This document shows, piece by piece, positions 34,827-43,275 of a DNA stretch of 64,000 bases. Each line of letters begins with the position of its first letter. The first letter of the stretch is position 1. The stretch lies in NCBI GenBank assembly GCA_018268715.1, contig JAFDVZ010000023.1, positions 64,345 through 128,344 on the forward strand. The letters are read 5' to 3'. This stretch comes from Acidobacteriota bacterium (GTDB taxonomy: Bacteria; Acidobacteriota; Terriglobia; Bryobacterales; Bryobacteraceae). The translations under genes and the position numbers were made by a program. The notes beneath the pieces were generated by a model, which was given only the letters and a program-made list of their open reading frames with translations, was not told the origin of the DNA and ran no database searches.

Positions 34827-35546
34827 ATGCGCAGGATTCCGGCGGCGGCGTCCGACGATTCGGGCCACGAGGGCGGCGCCTGGAAGGTGGCCTACGCCGA
34901 CTTTGTGACGGCGATGATGGCTTTGTTCATCGTGCTGTGGCTGATGAATGCGGACCGCGAGGTGAAACACTCAATCAGCCAGTACTTCCGCGAACCCAAG
35001 GGAGTGACGTCGCGGACACCCATGACCGGACCCAACGGGGCGGGCTCGGGCAAGGCGCTCAGCGTCACGAGTTCGAACGTCAATATGCTGCAGAAGCGGC
35101 TGCAGGAGTCCATCCGGTCGTTGCCCGAGTTCAAGAAGCTCGAGACTTCCGTGCAGTTCATCGTTTCCAGCGAGGGGCTGCGGATCGAGTTGACCGAAAC
35201 CGAGGGCGGCATGTTCTTCGAGACCGGGAGCCCCACGCCGACCGAGCAGGGCGGCGAGTTGTTCCGGCTGCTGGCCGAGGAGATGGGCAGGCTGCCGAAC
35301 GACATCGCCATCGAGGGGCACACCGACGCGCGTTCGTTTCGCAAGAGCTCGCTCGACGCCTACGGGAACTGGGATCTGTCGTTTGACCGCGCCAACATGG
35401 CCCGGCGCGTGATGCTGCAAACCGGATTACGGCCCGAGCAAGTGGTGGAAATCCGGGGTTACGCCGACCGCCGCGTGCTGATTCCGAACGACCCGATGGA
35501 TAGCCGGAATCGTCGCGTTTCCGTCGTCGTGAAGTACAAGGAATAG
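34827..35546 (+). CDS. motB: Flagellar motor stator protein MotB
   Basis: 239 residues. The single membrane helix AYADFVTAMMALFIVLWLM carries the conserved aspartate (YADF) that conducts protons. A plug/linker region is followed by an OmpA-like peptidoglycan-binding domain (IAIEGHTDARSF; LSFDRANMARRVM; SRNRRVSVVVKY). It anchors the stator to the wall. The last 88 bases overlap, tail to tail, the convergent GT87-like gene. Confidence 0.93.
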   Translation: MRRIPAAASDDSGHEGGAWKVAYADFVTAMMALFIVLWLMNADREVKHSISQYFREPKGVTSRTPMTGPNGAGSGKALSVTSSNVNMLQKRLQESIRSLPEFKKLETSVQFIVSSEGLRIELTETEGGMFFETGSPTPTEQGGELFRLLAEEMGRLPNDIAIEGHTDARSFRKSSLDAYGNWDLSFDRANMARRVMLQTGLRPEQVVEIRGYADRRVLIPNDPMDSRNRRVSVVVKYKE

Positions 35547-36631
35547 GGGAGCAAAGCCAAATAGGCCGCTAGGAAGAGCGACGGAATGGCGGCCCAGGGC
35601 GAACCGGCGAGCGTCATCAGATAGGGGACCGGGACCAGGGCGGCGACGGCGGCCGCGCGCGTCACTGGCGACCCGGCCCGGTGAGCGGCCGCGACCAGGA
35701 ACGCCAGCAGAACGGCCGCGTCGTACTCATAGGTGTGGGGCGACAGCAGCAGCGATCCAACGATTGCCGCCGAGATCCAGCGCCAGTCCTCGGCCTGGGT
35801 GCGGGCGGTCCACAGCACCAGCGCCACCACCACGGCGGCCAGCATGGCTTCGAGCCAGAATCCGGCGCCCAGGTTCACCGCGATCGAGCGGACGCCGAGC
35901 ATGCGCTCGGGCGATGGCGACAAGGTGACCAGGTCCTGGCGGGTCAGCAAAGCCAGATAGGCCTTGACGCCCGCCGGACCGACCAGCGCCATGGAGCCGG
36001 CCGCGAGAGCCGTCGCCGAGGCCAGGTAGGCGGCCAACATCATCCAACGGCGGCGGACGGCGATGGCGATGGGCACAAGCAGGAACAGATGGAACTTGGC
36101 CAGGGTGAGCGCGGCGAAAACGCCCGCTAACTTGTCCTTGCGATGCTCGGCGGCCTCCAGAATGGCCAGGCCGAGAATCGAAAACACCACGCAATCCTGG
36201 CCGTGGGCGATGCCGAGCGCCGATGGCAGGAACAGCGAACAGTAGATGATCGATTCCGGGCCGAAACGGCGCCAGGACCAGGCCCATACGCACAGCAGAA
36301 GTCCGATGTGGAAGGCGATCCAGATGCGGTAGGCGGTGTGGAAGGCGAACCAGGAGAGGGGGCTGAGCAGCAGGGCGTAAAACGGCGGCCGCACGAAGGG
36401 GAAGTGCAGGCGGACGCCCCCGGTGATGCGGTCCTGCTCGCGCATCTGGAGGTCGAAGTCGTACAGGTCGGCGAAGTGGCCGGAACGGGCAAGCTGACCG
36501 CCGGTGTACAGGTTCAGAAAGTCCTGGTTTTGCGCTGGACCGATGGCGGCGGCCAACGCGAGATAAAACAGGCTGGCGGCGAGCGCGCCGAGCAGCGCGG
36601 CGGTCTTCAGACGTCGGTCGGCGGCGGCCAC
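35459..36631 (-). CDS. GT87-like (DUF2029) membrane glycosyltransferase
   Basis: 390 residues, GTG start, about 9-10 membrane helices. It resembles polyprenol-phosphate-mannose-dependent GT87 enzymes: QDFLNLYTGGQLARSG after helix 1, LHFPFVRPPFYALLLSPLSW, and GHG/HGQD-type loops (LGIAHGQDCVVF). GT87 enzymes add mannose or arabinose to lipid-linked glycans on the outer side of the membrane. The last 29 codons (about residue 362 on) lie antisense to motB, so the C-terminal tail may be accidental extension; the true family ends near the last helix. Confidence 0.8.
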   Translation of the reverse strand: MAAADRRLKTAALLGALAASLFYLALAAAIGPAQNQDFLNLYTGGQLARSGHFADLYDFDLQMREQDRITGGVRLHFPFVRPPFYALLLSPLSWFAFHTAYRIWIAFHIGLLLCVWAWSWRRFGPESIIYCSLFLPSALGIAHGQDCVVFSILGLAILEAAEHRKDKLAGVFAALTLAKFHLFLLVPIAIAVRRRWMMLAAYLASATALAAGSMALVGPAGVKAYLALLTRQDLVTLSPSPERMLGVRSIAVNLGAGFWLEAMLAAVVVALVLWTARTQAEDWRWISAAIVGSLLLSPHTYEYDAAVLLAFLVAAAHRAGSPVTRAAAVAALVPVPYLMTLAGSPWAAIPSLFLAAYLALLPYSLYFTTTETRRFRLSIGSFGISTRRSA

Positions 36632-36668
36632 ACCCGTCTATCGTATGTTTGCCGGCCGGGCTTTACGG

Positions 36669-37682
36669 TCAGCGGCGGCGACGCTTGTCCTGGTACATGG
36701 CGGCGTCGGCGGCCTCGATGAGCCGCTCCAGGGTCTGGCCCTTGGACCACTGCGCGGCCCCGATGGCGGCGGAGACAGGAACCTTGTACGAAGCGCCGTT
36801 CGCTTTCAGGCTGTAGTCGCCGAACACCCAGTTGCGGACCTGATCCAGGCGCGCCTGCGCCTTGTCGAGCGTGCAATCGAGCACGACAATGAACTCGTCG
36901 CCGCCCCAACGCCCGACTGTGTCGAGCGGGCGGAAGACGGATTTGAGTTCCTTAGAAAATTGCCGCAACAGATCGTCGCCCGCCAAGTGCCCCAACTTGT
37001 CGTTCACCTGCTTGAAGTTGTTCAGATCGAACATGAGCACCGAAAAGGACATCCCCTGTTGAATGCGGCGGTGGATTTCGGACTCCGCGCTGCGCCGGTT
37101 GTCGAGGCCGGTGACGGCGTCGCGCGTGGCGGCGCGCTCGGTCTCCTCGAGCTTGGCCTGGTAGCTGGCCACTTCCCCGCGCATCAGTTCGACGGCGCGG
37201 CGGCTTTCCTCCGCCATCTTGTCGACGTAGGTTTTCAACTGCTGGGCGCTTTCGAGCACCGACGCCTTGATTCGCGTGATGTCTTCGAGATCGGCGATGT
37301 CGCGCAACTGGGCGCTGAAGCCGGCGAACTGGCTGGCGTAGCGATGATCGCGCTCGCCCACCGACTCCGCCGTGTTGGCCAGCACCATCATGAGTTCCTT
37401 GACCTCGCTCGCCTTCTCCTTAAGGTAGTCGGACGTCTTGCCGGCCCACTGCTTGAACTGGGCCGCCACTTTCTGCTGGTTCGCCGCAACCTGTTCCGGA
37501 GTGACCTTGGAGCCGAGTTGTTTTTCGAGACCTAACAGGCTTTGCTGGAATTGGGGAGCCACGTGCGGGCAGACCTGCGCGCCGAACTCGCTGGCAGCCG
37601 AGATGTTGGCGCGGTAGGAATCCAGGATGCTGGTGACAAGAGCGTCGGTTGAGGCGTCAAGATACCTCTTCAAAGAGATCAC
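36669..37682 (-). CDS. GGDEF diguanylate cyclase
   Basis: 337 residues, GTG start. Residues 1-170 are a helical, probably coiled-coil sensory region without membrane helices (LKEKASEVKELMMVL; DKMAEESRRAVELMRGE). The GGDEF domain starts at ATRDAVTGLDNRRS with the active-site WGGDEFIVVLD intact and metal-binding FDLNNFKQVNDKLGH. It should make c-di-GMP in the cytoplasm. No clear RxxD inhibitory site was seen five residues before GGDEF. Divergent from the LytS-like kinase. Confidence 0.92.
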   Translation of the reverse strand: MISLKRYLDASTDALVTSILDSYRANISAASEFGAQVCPHVAPQFQQSLLGLEKQLGSKVTPEQVAANQQKVAAQFKQWAGKTSDYLKEKASEVKELMMVLANTAESVGERDHRYASQFAGFSAQLRDIADLEDITRIKASVLESAQQLKTYVDKMAEESRRAVELMRGEVASYQAKLEETERAATRDAVTGLDNRRSAESEIHRRIQQGMSFSVLMFDLNNFKQVNDKLGHLAGDDLLRQFSKELKSVFRPLDTVGRWGGDEFIVVLDCTLDKAQARLDQVRNWVFGDYSLKANGASYKVPVSAAIGAAQWSKGQTLERLIEAADAAMYQDKRRRR

Positions 37683-37816
37683 ACGTGGTGTATCGGCAGG
37701 ATGAAGCGAGCTCTTGAGCGCGGGCGCCGTTTACCCGGCGAAAGTCGCCGGATATGGGGATCGCATGGGGGCGGGAAGCGTGTTCGGACTTACAGTCGCA
37801 TCAGGGAGGCAGGCGA

Positions 37817-39739
37817 ATGAACGCGATTTCGATAGTACCAGCGACGGCGGTTGCCTATACCCTGGCGGCCGTGGGGACGTTGGCGCTGGTGAAGGCGGTG
37901 TGGAAGCGGGCGCCGAAGGGAGACGAGACGCTGCTGCTGATGGGCGCGCTGGCGTTTCTGGCGATCCAGTATGGAGCGATGGGCGTGGACGCGTTCGAGC
38001 GGACGGCGGGCGAGGGGATGGGCTCGGCGACGGTGTGGACGGCGGCGGCGCAGTTGACGGTGCTGCTGTTCTGGTCCTGCCTGTGTCTGTCGCTACGCTC
38101 GGCGGTGCGGAGGCTGATTGCGCCGGATCCGATTCCGAGGGAGGTGGACCGGTGGGTGCTGATCATGCTCGGCGTCGGCAGTGCGGTGGGGCTCGCGTGG
38201 TTCGGGTATCTGCTGGGCGAGAAGCTGGCGGGGACGAACGAGCGGCTGCGGGATCATCTGGACGGGATGTCGCGGTTGGTGGTGGTGATGTTTCCGGGGA
38301 TGCTGGGGATTCCGGGCTGGCTGTTTCGCATCCTTTATGAAAGGCTGCCGGCTGAGGAGCAGAAGGGCTGGATCGACTCTTTCCGACTGGCGAATCCGAC
38401 GTCGCTGAATCTGGAACGCTACCGGGAGCCGAACGCGGGAGGGCCGAGGCTGAATCGCACCGACTACATGCGGCTGTTTGCGGGGGTGCACATTCCGCTG
38501 GTGCTGGTGGTGGTGATTATCGGGCTTAGCAGGGTGGAGTACCGGCATACGGCCGCCTATGGGGCGACGATGGTCTGCCGGTTGGCGAACCTTCCGGCGC
38601 TGATGAGCATTGTCTACTTCCAGGCCCGGTACTCGTTTTACGACGTGGCGGTGAAGCGGGGCCTGCTGTTTGTCGTGATGGCGAAGGTGGTGGCGGCGCT
38701 GGTGTGGTTTGCGCTGCCCGCCGTGACGGGGATGCACGACGAGACGCGGCGGGCGGCCTTCTGCGCGGGTTCGGTGATGGTGGCGTGGGCGTCGGCGGAT
38801 CTGTTCGGACGGGGCGAGGCGTTGCTCGACCGGCTGATCTTCCGGCGGCCGGATTATCGAATGGAGGCGGAGCGGCTGATGCGGGAGATGGGACGGCGGG
38901 CGGACCCGGGATCGCTCGAGGAGGCGTTCACCAGCGGGCTGGCGCGGGTGCTGCGGGCCGAGTTCGCCGAGTGCCGCGCCGAGGCGGACCGCGCCAGCGC
39001 GCTGGCGGTGAGCCTGGGGACCGGGGAACGGCCTCGGGGCGTGCTGCTGTTGGGCGAGCGCGATCGCGGGCAGCCGTACCGGAGCGAGGAGCTGAACTTC
39101 GTGGACGCGGTGGCGGGGCAGTACGCCGCGTTGATGGAGAGCTTTGACGCGCGGCAGTCCGAACGGTTGGCGGCGCACGCGGAGGTCCGGGCGTTGCGGG
39201 CGCAGATCAATCCGCACTTCCTATTTAATGCGCTGAATACGGTGGCGGATATGGCGCGCGGGGCGCCGGAGGCGGAGCGGGCCATATTGAACCTGTCGCG
39301 GGTGTTTCGATACGCGCTCGATTCGACGCGGCGGGAGCTGGTGCGGCTGGGCGAGGAGGTGGAGGCGGTGCGGTCCTATCTCGAAATCGAGCAGGCGCGG
39401 TTCGAGGACCGGCTGCGGTTTGAGATCGCGGTGGCCCAGGCGGCGGCGGATCAACTGTTTCCGCCGATGTTGATACAGCCGCTGGTGGAGAACGCGGTGA
39501 AGCATGGGATCGGACCCAAGCCGGGCGGCGGACGGGTGCGGGTGACGGCGGAGATCTCGGAAACGGGGGTGCGGGTGGAGGTGGCCGATGACGGGGTTGG
39601 GTTCGATCCGGCGCGGGCGCACGCCAATGTCGGGTTGGGGAATGTGCGGGAGAGGGTGGAGCGCGGGGGCGGCTGGTTCCGGATCGAGTCTCGAGTGGGA
39701 GCGGGGACGACGGTGACGTTCGAATTGGGGAAGCGATGA
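37817..39739 (+). CDS. LytS-type sensor histidine kinase with N-terminal membrane domain
   Basis: 640 residues from the ATG preceded by GGGAGG. About seven N-terminal hydrophobic helices (up to about residue 320) form a membrane sensor, then a GAF-like region, then the His_kinase domain of the LytS/YehU class with INPHFLFNALNTVADMARG (phosphoacceptor His) and a HATPase domain (LVENAVKHGIGPKPGGG; VADDGVGFDP; GLGNVRERVE). It overlaps its response regulator gene by ATGA and so forms an ordinary two-component pair. Signal unknown. The 134-base gap upstream holds one hairpin (37735-37751). Confidence 0.92.
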   Translation: MNAISIVPATAVAYTLAAVGTLALVKAVWKRAPKGDETLLLMGALAFLAIQYGAMGVDAFERTAGEGMGSATVWTAAAQLTVLLFWSCLCLSLRSAVRRLIAPDPIPREVDRWVLIMLGVGSAVGLAWFGYLLGEKLAGTNERLRDHLDGMSRLVVVMFPGMLGIPGWLFRILYERLPAEEQKGWIDSFRLANPTSLNLERYREPNAGGPRLNRTDYMRLFAGVHIPLVLVVVIIGLSRVEYRHTAAYGATMVCRLANLPALMSIVYFQARYSFYDVAVKRGLLFVVMAKVVAALVWFALPAVTGMHDETRRAAFCAGSVMVAWASADLFGRGEALLDRLIFRRPDYRMEAERLMREMGRRADPGSLEEAFTSGLARVLRAEFAECRAEADRASALAVSLGTGERPRGVLLLGERDRGQPYRSEELNFVDAVAGQYAALMESFDARQSERLAAHAEVRALRAQINPHFLFNALNTVADMARGAPEAERAILNLSRVFRYALDSTRRELVRLGEEVEAVRSYLEIEQARFEDRLRFEIAVAQAAADQLFPPMLIQPLVENAVKHGIGPKPGGGRVRVTAEISETGVRVEVADDGVGFDPARAHANVGLGNVRERVERGGGWFRIESRVGAGTTVTFELGKR

Positions 39740-40467
39740 AGACGCTGATTGTGGATGACGAGAGGCGGGCGCGGGAGCGGCTGTCGCGGATGCTCGAGGC
39801 GTTCGGCGATGTGGAGATCGTGGGGGAAGCGGGCGATGGGGTGGAGGCGCTCGAACGGATCTCGACGTTGCGGCCGGATGTGGTGTTCCTGGATATTCAG
39901 ATGCCGGGGCTGAGCGGATTCGATGTGCTGGCGGAGTTGCCGGCGGAGCGCATGCCGCTGGTGGCGTTTGTGACGGCCTACGATCAGTACGCGCTGCGGG
40001 CGTTTGAGGTGAGCGCGGTGGATTACCTGATGAAGCCGGTGGAGGAGGAACGGCTGGCTCGGGCGGTGGCCCGGCTGCGGGACCGTTCGGCGCGGGATGG
40101 GGTGGAACGGCTGCTGGCGGAGTTGCGGGGTCGGAAGCGTCTGGAACGGGTGGTGGGCAAACGGCTGCAGAAGCTCTATGTGCTGGAGGCGGGGGCCATC
40201 GAGGCGTTTGTGAGCGAGGGCGAACTGGTGTTTGCGGTTACGGTGGACGGACGGTTTGTGGTGGAGCGGACGCTGCGGGACCTGGAGGCGGCGCTCGATC
40301 CGGAGCGGTTCGCGCGGGTTCATAAACAGGCCATCGTCAACCTGGGGGCGGTGAAGGTGCTGGAGCCGGTGGTGAAGGGCGGGGCGTCGGCGCGCCTGGC
40401 GTGCGGACAGGTGGTGGAGATCAGCCGGAGGTATGCGGTGGAGTTGCGGGACCGGCTGGGGTGGTGA
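39736..40467 (+). CDS. LytTR-type response regulator
   Basis: 243 residues. Receiver domain: acidic pair in LIVDDERRARERL, phosphoacceptor Asp in VVFLDIQMPGLSGFD, the switch VTAYDQYALRAFE and the lysine in DYLMKPVEEE. A C-terminal LytTR DNA-binding domain follows (FVVERTLRDLEAALDP; FARVHKQAIVNLG; ISRRYAVELRDRLGW). It is the cognate partner of the overlapping LytS-like kinase. LytTR regulators bind paired direct repeats; no target could be assigned by eye. Confidence 0.94.
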   Translation: MKTLIVDDERRARERLSRMLEAFGDVEIVGEAGDGVEALERISTLRPDVVFLDIQMPGLSGFDVLAELPAERMPLVAFVTAYDQYALRAFEVSAVDYLMKPVEEERLARAVARLRDRSARDGVERLLAELRGRKRLERVVGKRLQKLYVLEAGAIEAFVSEGELVFAVTVDGRFVVERTLRDLEAALDPERFARVHKQAIVNLGAVKVLEPVVKGGASARLACGQVVEISRRYAVELRDRLGW

Positions 40468-40482
40468 CTGGGCCGTCAGCTA

Positions 40483-40512
40483 TTGCCTCGTGACGCCAAG
40501 CTGCCTTATACT
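40483..40512 (+). promoter_or_regulatory. Sigma-70-like promoter of the small membrane protein gene
   Basis: TTGCCT (40483-40488), an 18-base spacer, and TATACT (40507-40512). It lies just after the response regulator stop and 43 bases before the TTG start at 40556, giving the small gene its own transcript. Confidence 0.55.
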
Positions 40513-40520
40513 CTCGGGAT

Positions 40521-40537
40521 CTGAATCGGAGATTCAG
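40521..40537. promoter_or_regulatory. Palindrome at the expected transcription start
   Basis: CTGAATC-GGA-GATTCAG, a perfect 7-base inverted repeat, sits about 9 bases after the -10 box and before the AGAGGAGG ribosome site. It could be an operator or a small 5' hairpin controlling the membrane protein gene, perhaps by a nearby regulator; no direct evidence. Confidence 0.4.
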
Positions 40538-40555
40538 TCCAAAGAGGAGGCGGAT

Positions 40556-40987
40556 TTGAACGGCTATTTCGGATTGTTGCTCGATGGCGACCTGGCCAGC
40601 TCGATTGCACTGGGCATCGGCGGCCTGCTCGCGTTTCTGGTGGCCATGGCGGTGGCGGCAGTGTTCATCGTGGCGCTGTGGAAGGTCTTCACCAAGGCGG
40701 GACATCCAGGCTGGGCGTCGTTGATCCCGTTTTACAACAGCTATATCCTGCTGAAAATCGCGGGACGGCCGGGGTGGTGGCTGGTGTTGTTCTTCGTTCC
40801 GCTGGTGAACCTGGCGATCGCGATTGTACTAGCCATCGATATCGCCAAGGCGTTCGGCCAGAGCTCGGCGTTCGGGTTTTTCCTGCTGTTCCTGCTGTGC
40901 GGGATTGGGTATCTGATGCTGGGATTCGGCGATTACCGGTATGTCGGTCCGCAGGCGGCGGGCTCGCCGGGGATGGCGATGGCGTAG
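40556..40987 (+). CDS. Small membrane protein (DUF5684-like)
   Basis: 143 residues; the TTG start is chosen because AGAGGAGG precedes it and upstream codons fall in the promoter. Hydrophobic helices: SIALGIGGLLAFLVAMAVAAV, WWLVLFFVPLVNLAIAIVLAI and SSAFGFFLLFLLCGIGYLML, with the conserved loop VFTKAGHPGWASLIPFYNSY typical of DUF5684-type proteins, sometimes found by signal peptidase genes. Function unknown. Its 3' end overlaps the convergent RluA gene by 55 bases. Confidence 0.8.
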   Translation: MNGYFGLLLDGDLASSIALGIGGLLAFLVAMAVAAVFIVALWKVFTKAGHPGWASLIPFYNSYILLKIAGRPGWWLVLFFVPLVNLAIAIVLAIDIAKAFGQSSAFGFFLLFLLCGIGYLMLGFGDYRYVGPQAAGSPGMAMA

Positions 40988-41730
40988 TCAACGGCCAGGC
41001 CGCGGGCGCTACAGAAAACCGCCAGGTCGGGGGCCAGCGGGGCGCGATAACCGAGCGAGAGACTCGGGAATTCGAGTTCCGCCGCGTGGAGGGCCTGGCG
41101 GTCCAACAACAGTCTTTCGCGATGCTCTTCGGTGAAGCCTTCCTTGATGAATCGGAGCATCAGGGAGGAGTCCGGGCCGTAGAGCTTGTCGCCCACGATG
41201 GCGTGTCCGATGTGGGCGGCGTGGACGCGGATCTGGTGCATGCGGCCGGTGTGCGGGATCACGCGGGCGAAGGTGAAGCCGTTGCGGGCCGATAGCGGGA
41301 TGAAGTCCGTGCTGGCGGCGCGGCCGGTTTCGATGACGCGCTGGCGGCTGGTGTATTCGGCGGCCGCGTCGTGGCCGATGGGGGCGTCGACGGTGAGCGG
41401 GGCGGCGAGTTCTCCGGTGAGGATGGCGTAGTAGATCTTACGGAAACGGCCCTTGGCGACCGCGTTGTGCAGACGCGCGCCGGTGGGCTGATCCTTGGCG
41501 ACCAGAATGACGCCGCTGGTTTCACGGTCGAGCCGCACGGGCAGATGGATGCGGTCGAGCGCGAGATACTCGCGGCAGGCGCCGGCGAGGCTCGACCAGG
41601 GGCCGGTCTTCGAGGGGTGGCATACAACATGGGCCGGCTTGTTGAGGACCAGCAGGCCACTGTCTTCGTACAGCGTCCAGGCGCCGAGTTCGCCGGGGGT
41701 TATCTCCCAACCTTTTTCGGTTCGCGGCAT
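40933..41730 (-). CDS. RluA-family pseudouridine synthase
   Basis: 265 residues from ATG 41730 (longer upstream frames run through the neighbour). The catalytic motif VRLDRETSGVILVAKD carries the essential Asp in RLD; downstream FRKIYYAILTG, TGRMHQIRVH and HAIVGDKLYG are all conserved in RluA. It isomerises uridine to pseudouridine in rRNA or tRNA; there is no S4 domain, so it is closest to RluA/TruC types. Starts 4 bases after the DUF2891 gene. Confidence 0.92.
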   Translation of the reverse strand: MPRTEKGWEITPGELGAWTLYEDSGLLVLNKPAHVVCHPSKTGPWSSLAGACREYLALDRIHLPVRLDRETSGVILVAKDQPTGARLHNAVAKGRFRKIYYAILTGELAAPLTVDAPIGHDAAAEYTSRQRVIETGRAASTDFIPLSARNGFTFARVIPHTGRMHQIRVHAAHIGHAIVGDKLYGPDSSLMLRFIKEGFTEEHRERLLLDRQALHAAELEFPSLSLGYRAPLAPDLAVFCSARGLAVDYAIAIPGEPAACGPTYR

Positions 41731-41734
41731 GCGC

Positions 41735-42805
41735 TCAGTCCGCCAGCGCGTGGACGGCGAAGGAGGCGAGCCAGTGTTCGCCGCCGTAGTTGCCCGCGGC
41801 GATGTGCGGGATCGTGGCGGCGACAAACTCGCGGGCGGCCTTGAGCATCGGCGCGCGGCGGGGATCGGACTTCGGCAGGCTTTGGGCGATTCCTTTGAAA
41901 CACCAGGCGCGGCTGAGCGACAGTCCGTCGAGGTGGACGATCTGGTAGTCGGTGCGATCGCTGACGACGGGCGGCTTGAGGACGTTGGCGAGGCCCGCGG
42001 CGGGAAGGTAACGGGTGAGCCAAAGCGGATACTCGGCGGCGGTCAGGATGCGGCGCATCAGGTCGCAGACTTCGAGCGAGGGGGAGAAGAAGTCGGATCC
42101 GTCGGGCTCCTGGAACGCCGGGGCGTTTTGGTTGTGAAGGTAGTAGTCGCGGGCGCGGGCGACGATGAGGGTTTCAAACGGATGGTCGCCGACGGCGCGC
42201 GCCCAGTCGAGAGCGAAGGCGAGGGCGAAGGCCGTGTTGGGGTGAACGCCGGTGCGGTTCGGGTAAGTCTGCTTGGGGAGGAAGGCCGTCCATAGCTCGA
42301 CGACTTTCGAGGTTAACGGCTGAAGGCTGGCGCGCCATTGACGGGCCTGGGGATCGTCCCAGGAGCGGAGTTCGAGGTCGAGTTTCAGCAGCCAGGCCCA
42401 GCCGTAGGTGCGTTCGAAGGTGTTGGCCAGCTTGTAGCGGGCGAAATACGCCGCTTCGGCGCGCAGGTTTTCGGGCTGAAAGCTTTCATCGAGGGCGGCG
42501 CGGATGGCTGCGGCTTTCGGCAATTGCGGGTAGGTTTTGAGCAGGCGGACCAGCATCCAGTGGCCGTGCACCGAGGAGTGCCAGTCGAAGCAGCCGTAGA
42601 AGGCGGGGTGAAGCTCGCGCGGGGTGAGGGCGGCGTCGCCGGCGGCTTCGATGGTGTGCGCCGTCTTGTTCGGATACTCCTGATGGAGACAACGCAGCGG
42701 GAGTTCGGCCAGGTGGGCGGCGCCATCGGCGGTCAAGCGGACCGATCCGTCCGGATTCGTGGCGATAAAGGCGGATAAGAGCACGGGTGCAAACCAAAGA
42801 GCCAT
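41735..42805 (-). CDS. DUF2891 family protein
   Basis: 356 residues. The family signature LPLRCLHQEYPNKTAH and LHPAFYGCFDWHSSVHGHWMLV is unmistakable; later ERTYGWAWLLKLDLEL, GVHPNTAFAL and GNYGGEHWLASFAVHAL also fit. The fold is an all-alpha barrel as in sugar-processing enzymes, and histidine-rich HSSVHGHW suggests an active site, but no reaction is established. The N-terminus is weakly hydrophobic. Co-transcribed with the RluA gene. Confidence 0.88.
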   Translation of the reverse strand: MALWFAPVLLSAFIATNPDGSVRLTADGAAHLAELPLRCLHQEYPNKTAHTIEAAGDAALTPRELHPAFYGCFDWHSSVHGHWMLVRLLKTYPQLPKAAAIRAALDESFQPENLRAEAAYFARYKLANTFERTYGWAWLLKLDLELRSWDDPQARQWRASLQPLTSKVVELWTAFLPKQTYPNRTGVHPNTAFALAFALDWARAVGDHPFETLIVARARDYYLHNQNAPAFQEPDGSDFFSPSLEVCDLMRRILTAAEYPLWLTRYLPAAGLANVLKPPVVSDRTDYQIVHLDGLSLSRAWCFKGIAQSLPKSDPRRAPMLKAAREFVAATIPHIAAGNYGGEHWLASFAVHALAD

Positions 42806-42899
42806 GGCGGATGGTCCGATTCTAGCAGCCCGAGGAGGGGGCCTTCGACGGGAGCGGACAAATCCGCGTGAAATTGTTTCGGATAAGGCCAGTTCTCTA

Positions 42900-42928
42900 T
42901 TGGAATTTGTCTCAGTTCGGTTTAATAT
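42900..42928 (+). promoter_or_regulatory. Sigma-70 promoter of the histone-H1-like gene
   Basis: TTGGAA (42900-42905), exactly 17 bases, then TAATAT (42923-42928), in an AT-rich island of the 169-base intergenic region, unusual for this GC-rich window. Predicted transcription start is about 42936, 39 bases before the ATG. This looks like a strong housekeeping promoter. Confidence 0.65.
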
Positions 42929-42974
42929 GGGCTGACTCAGTTCTAACTAAGTCCTTACTGACAGGAGTTGATTG

Positions 42975-43256
42975 ATGCCAACGACTAAGAAGCCGGCCAA
43001 GAAAGCAGCTAAGAAGGCTGTGAAGAAGGCCGCCAAGAAGGTCGCGCCGAAGAAACCGGTGAAGCTCGTCAAGAAAGCGGCTCCGAAGAAGGCCGTGAAG
43101 AAGGCCGCGGTGAAGAAGCCGGTAAAGAAGGCCGTGAAGAAGGCCGTGAAGAAAGCCGCTCCGAAGCCGAAGGTTCAGCCGGCGGCGCCGCCCGAGGCCG
43201 CTCCGGTGGAAGCTCCTCCCGCAGCGGAAGCGCCTGCTCCCACGCCGGAATCCTGA
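42975..43256 (+). CDS. Histone H1-like Lys/Ala-rich DNA-binding protein
   Basis: 93 residues from ATG 42975 (GGAG upstream). Residues 5-66 are almost only K, A, V and P in KKA/VKK/PKK repeats, like the C-terminal tail of eukaryotic H1 and bacterial AlgP/Hc1-type proteins; the last 25 residues are Pro/Ala/Glu-rich. No folded domain is visible. It probably binds and compacts DNA without sequence preference, or binds polyanions. A strong promoter and a large terminator-like hairpin suggest high expression as a single-gene unit. Repeated codons (AAGAAGGCC type) make copy-number change likely. Confidence 0.85.
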   Translation: MPTTKKPAKKAAKKAVKKAAKKVAPKKPVKLVKKAAPKKAVKKAAVKKPVKKAVKKAVKKAAPKPKVQPAAPPEAAPVEAPPAAEAPAPTPES

Positions 43257-43275
43257 ACCAGCAGCAAAAACCCGA

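Noticed and set aside
37735-37751. c-di-GMP (GEMM) riboswitch between the diguanylate cyclase and the kinase
   Set aside because: There is a perfect hairpin CCGGCGA-AAG-TCGCCGG, but the conserved GEMM core and second stem are not found, so it is left as an unassigned stem.
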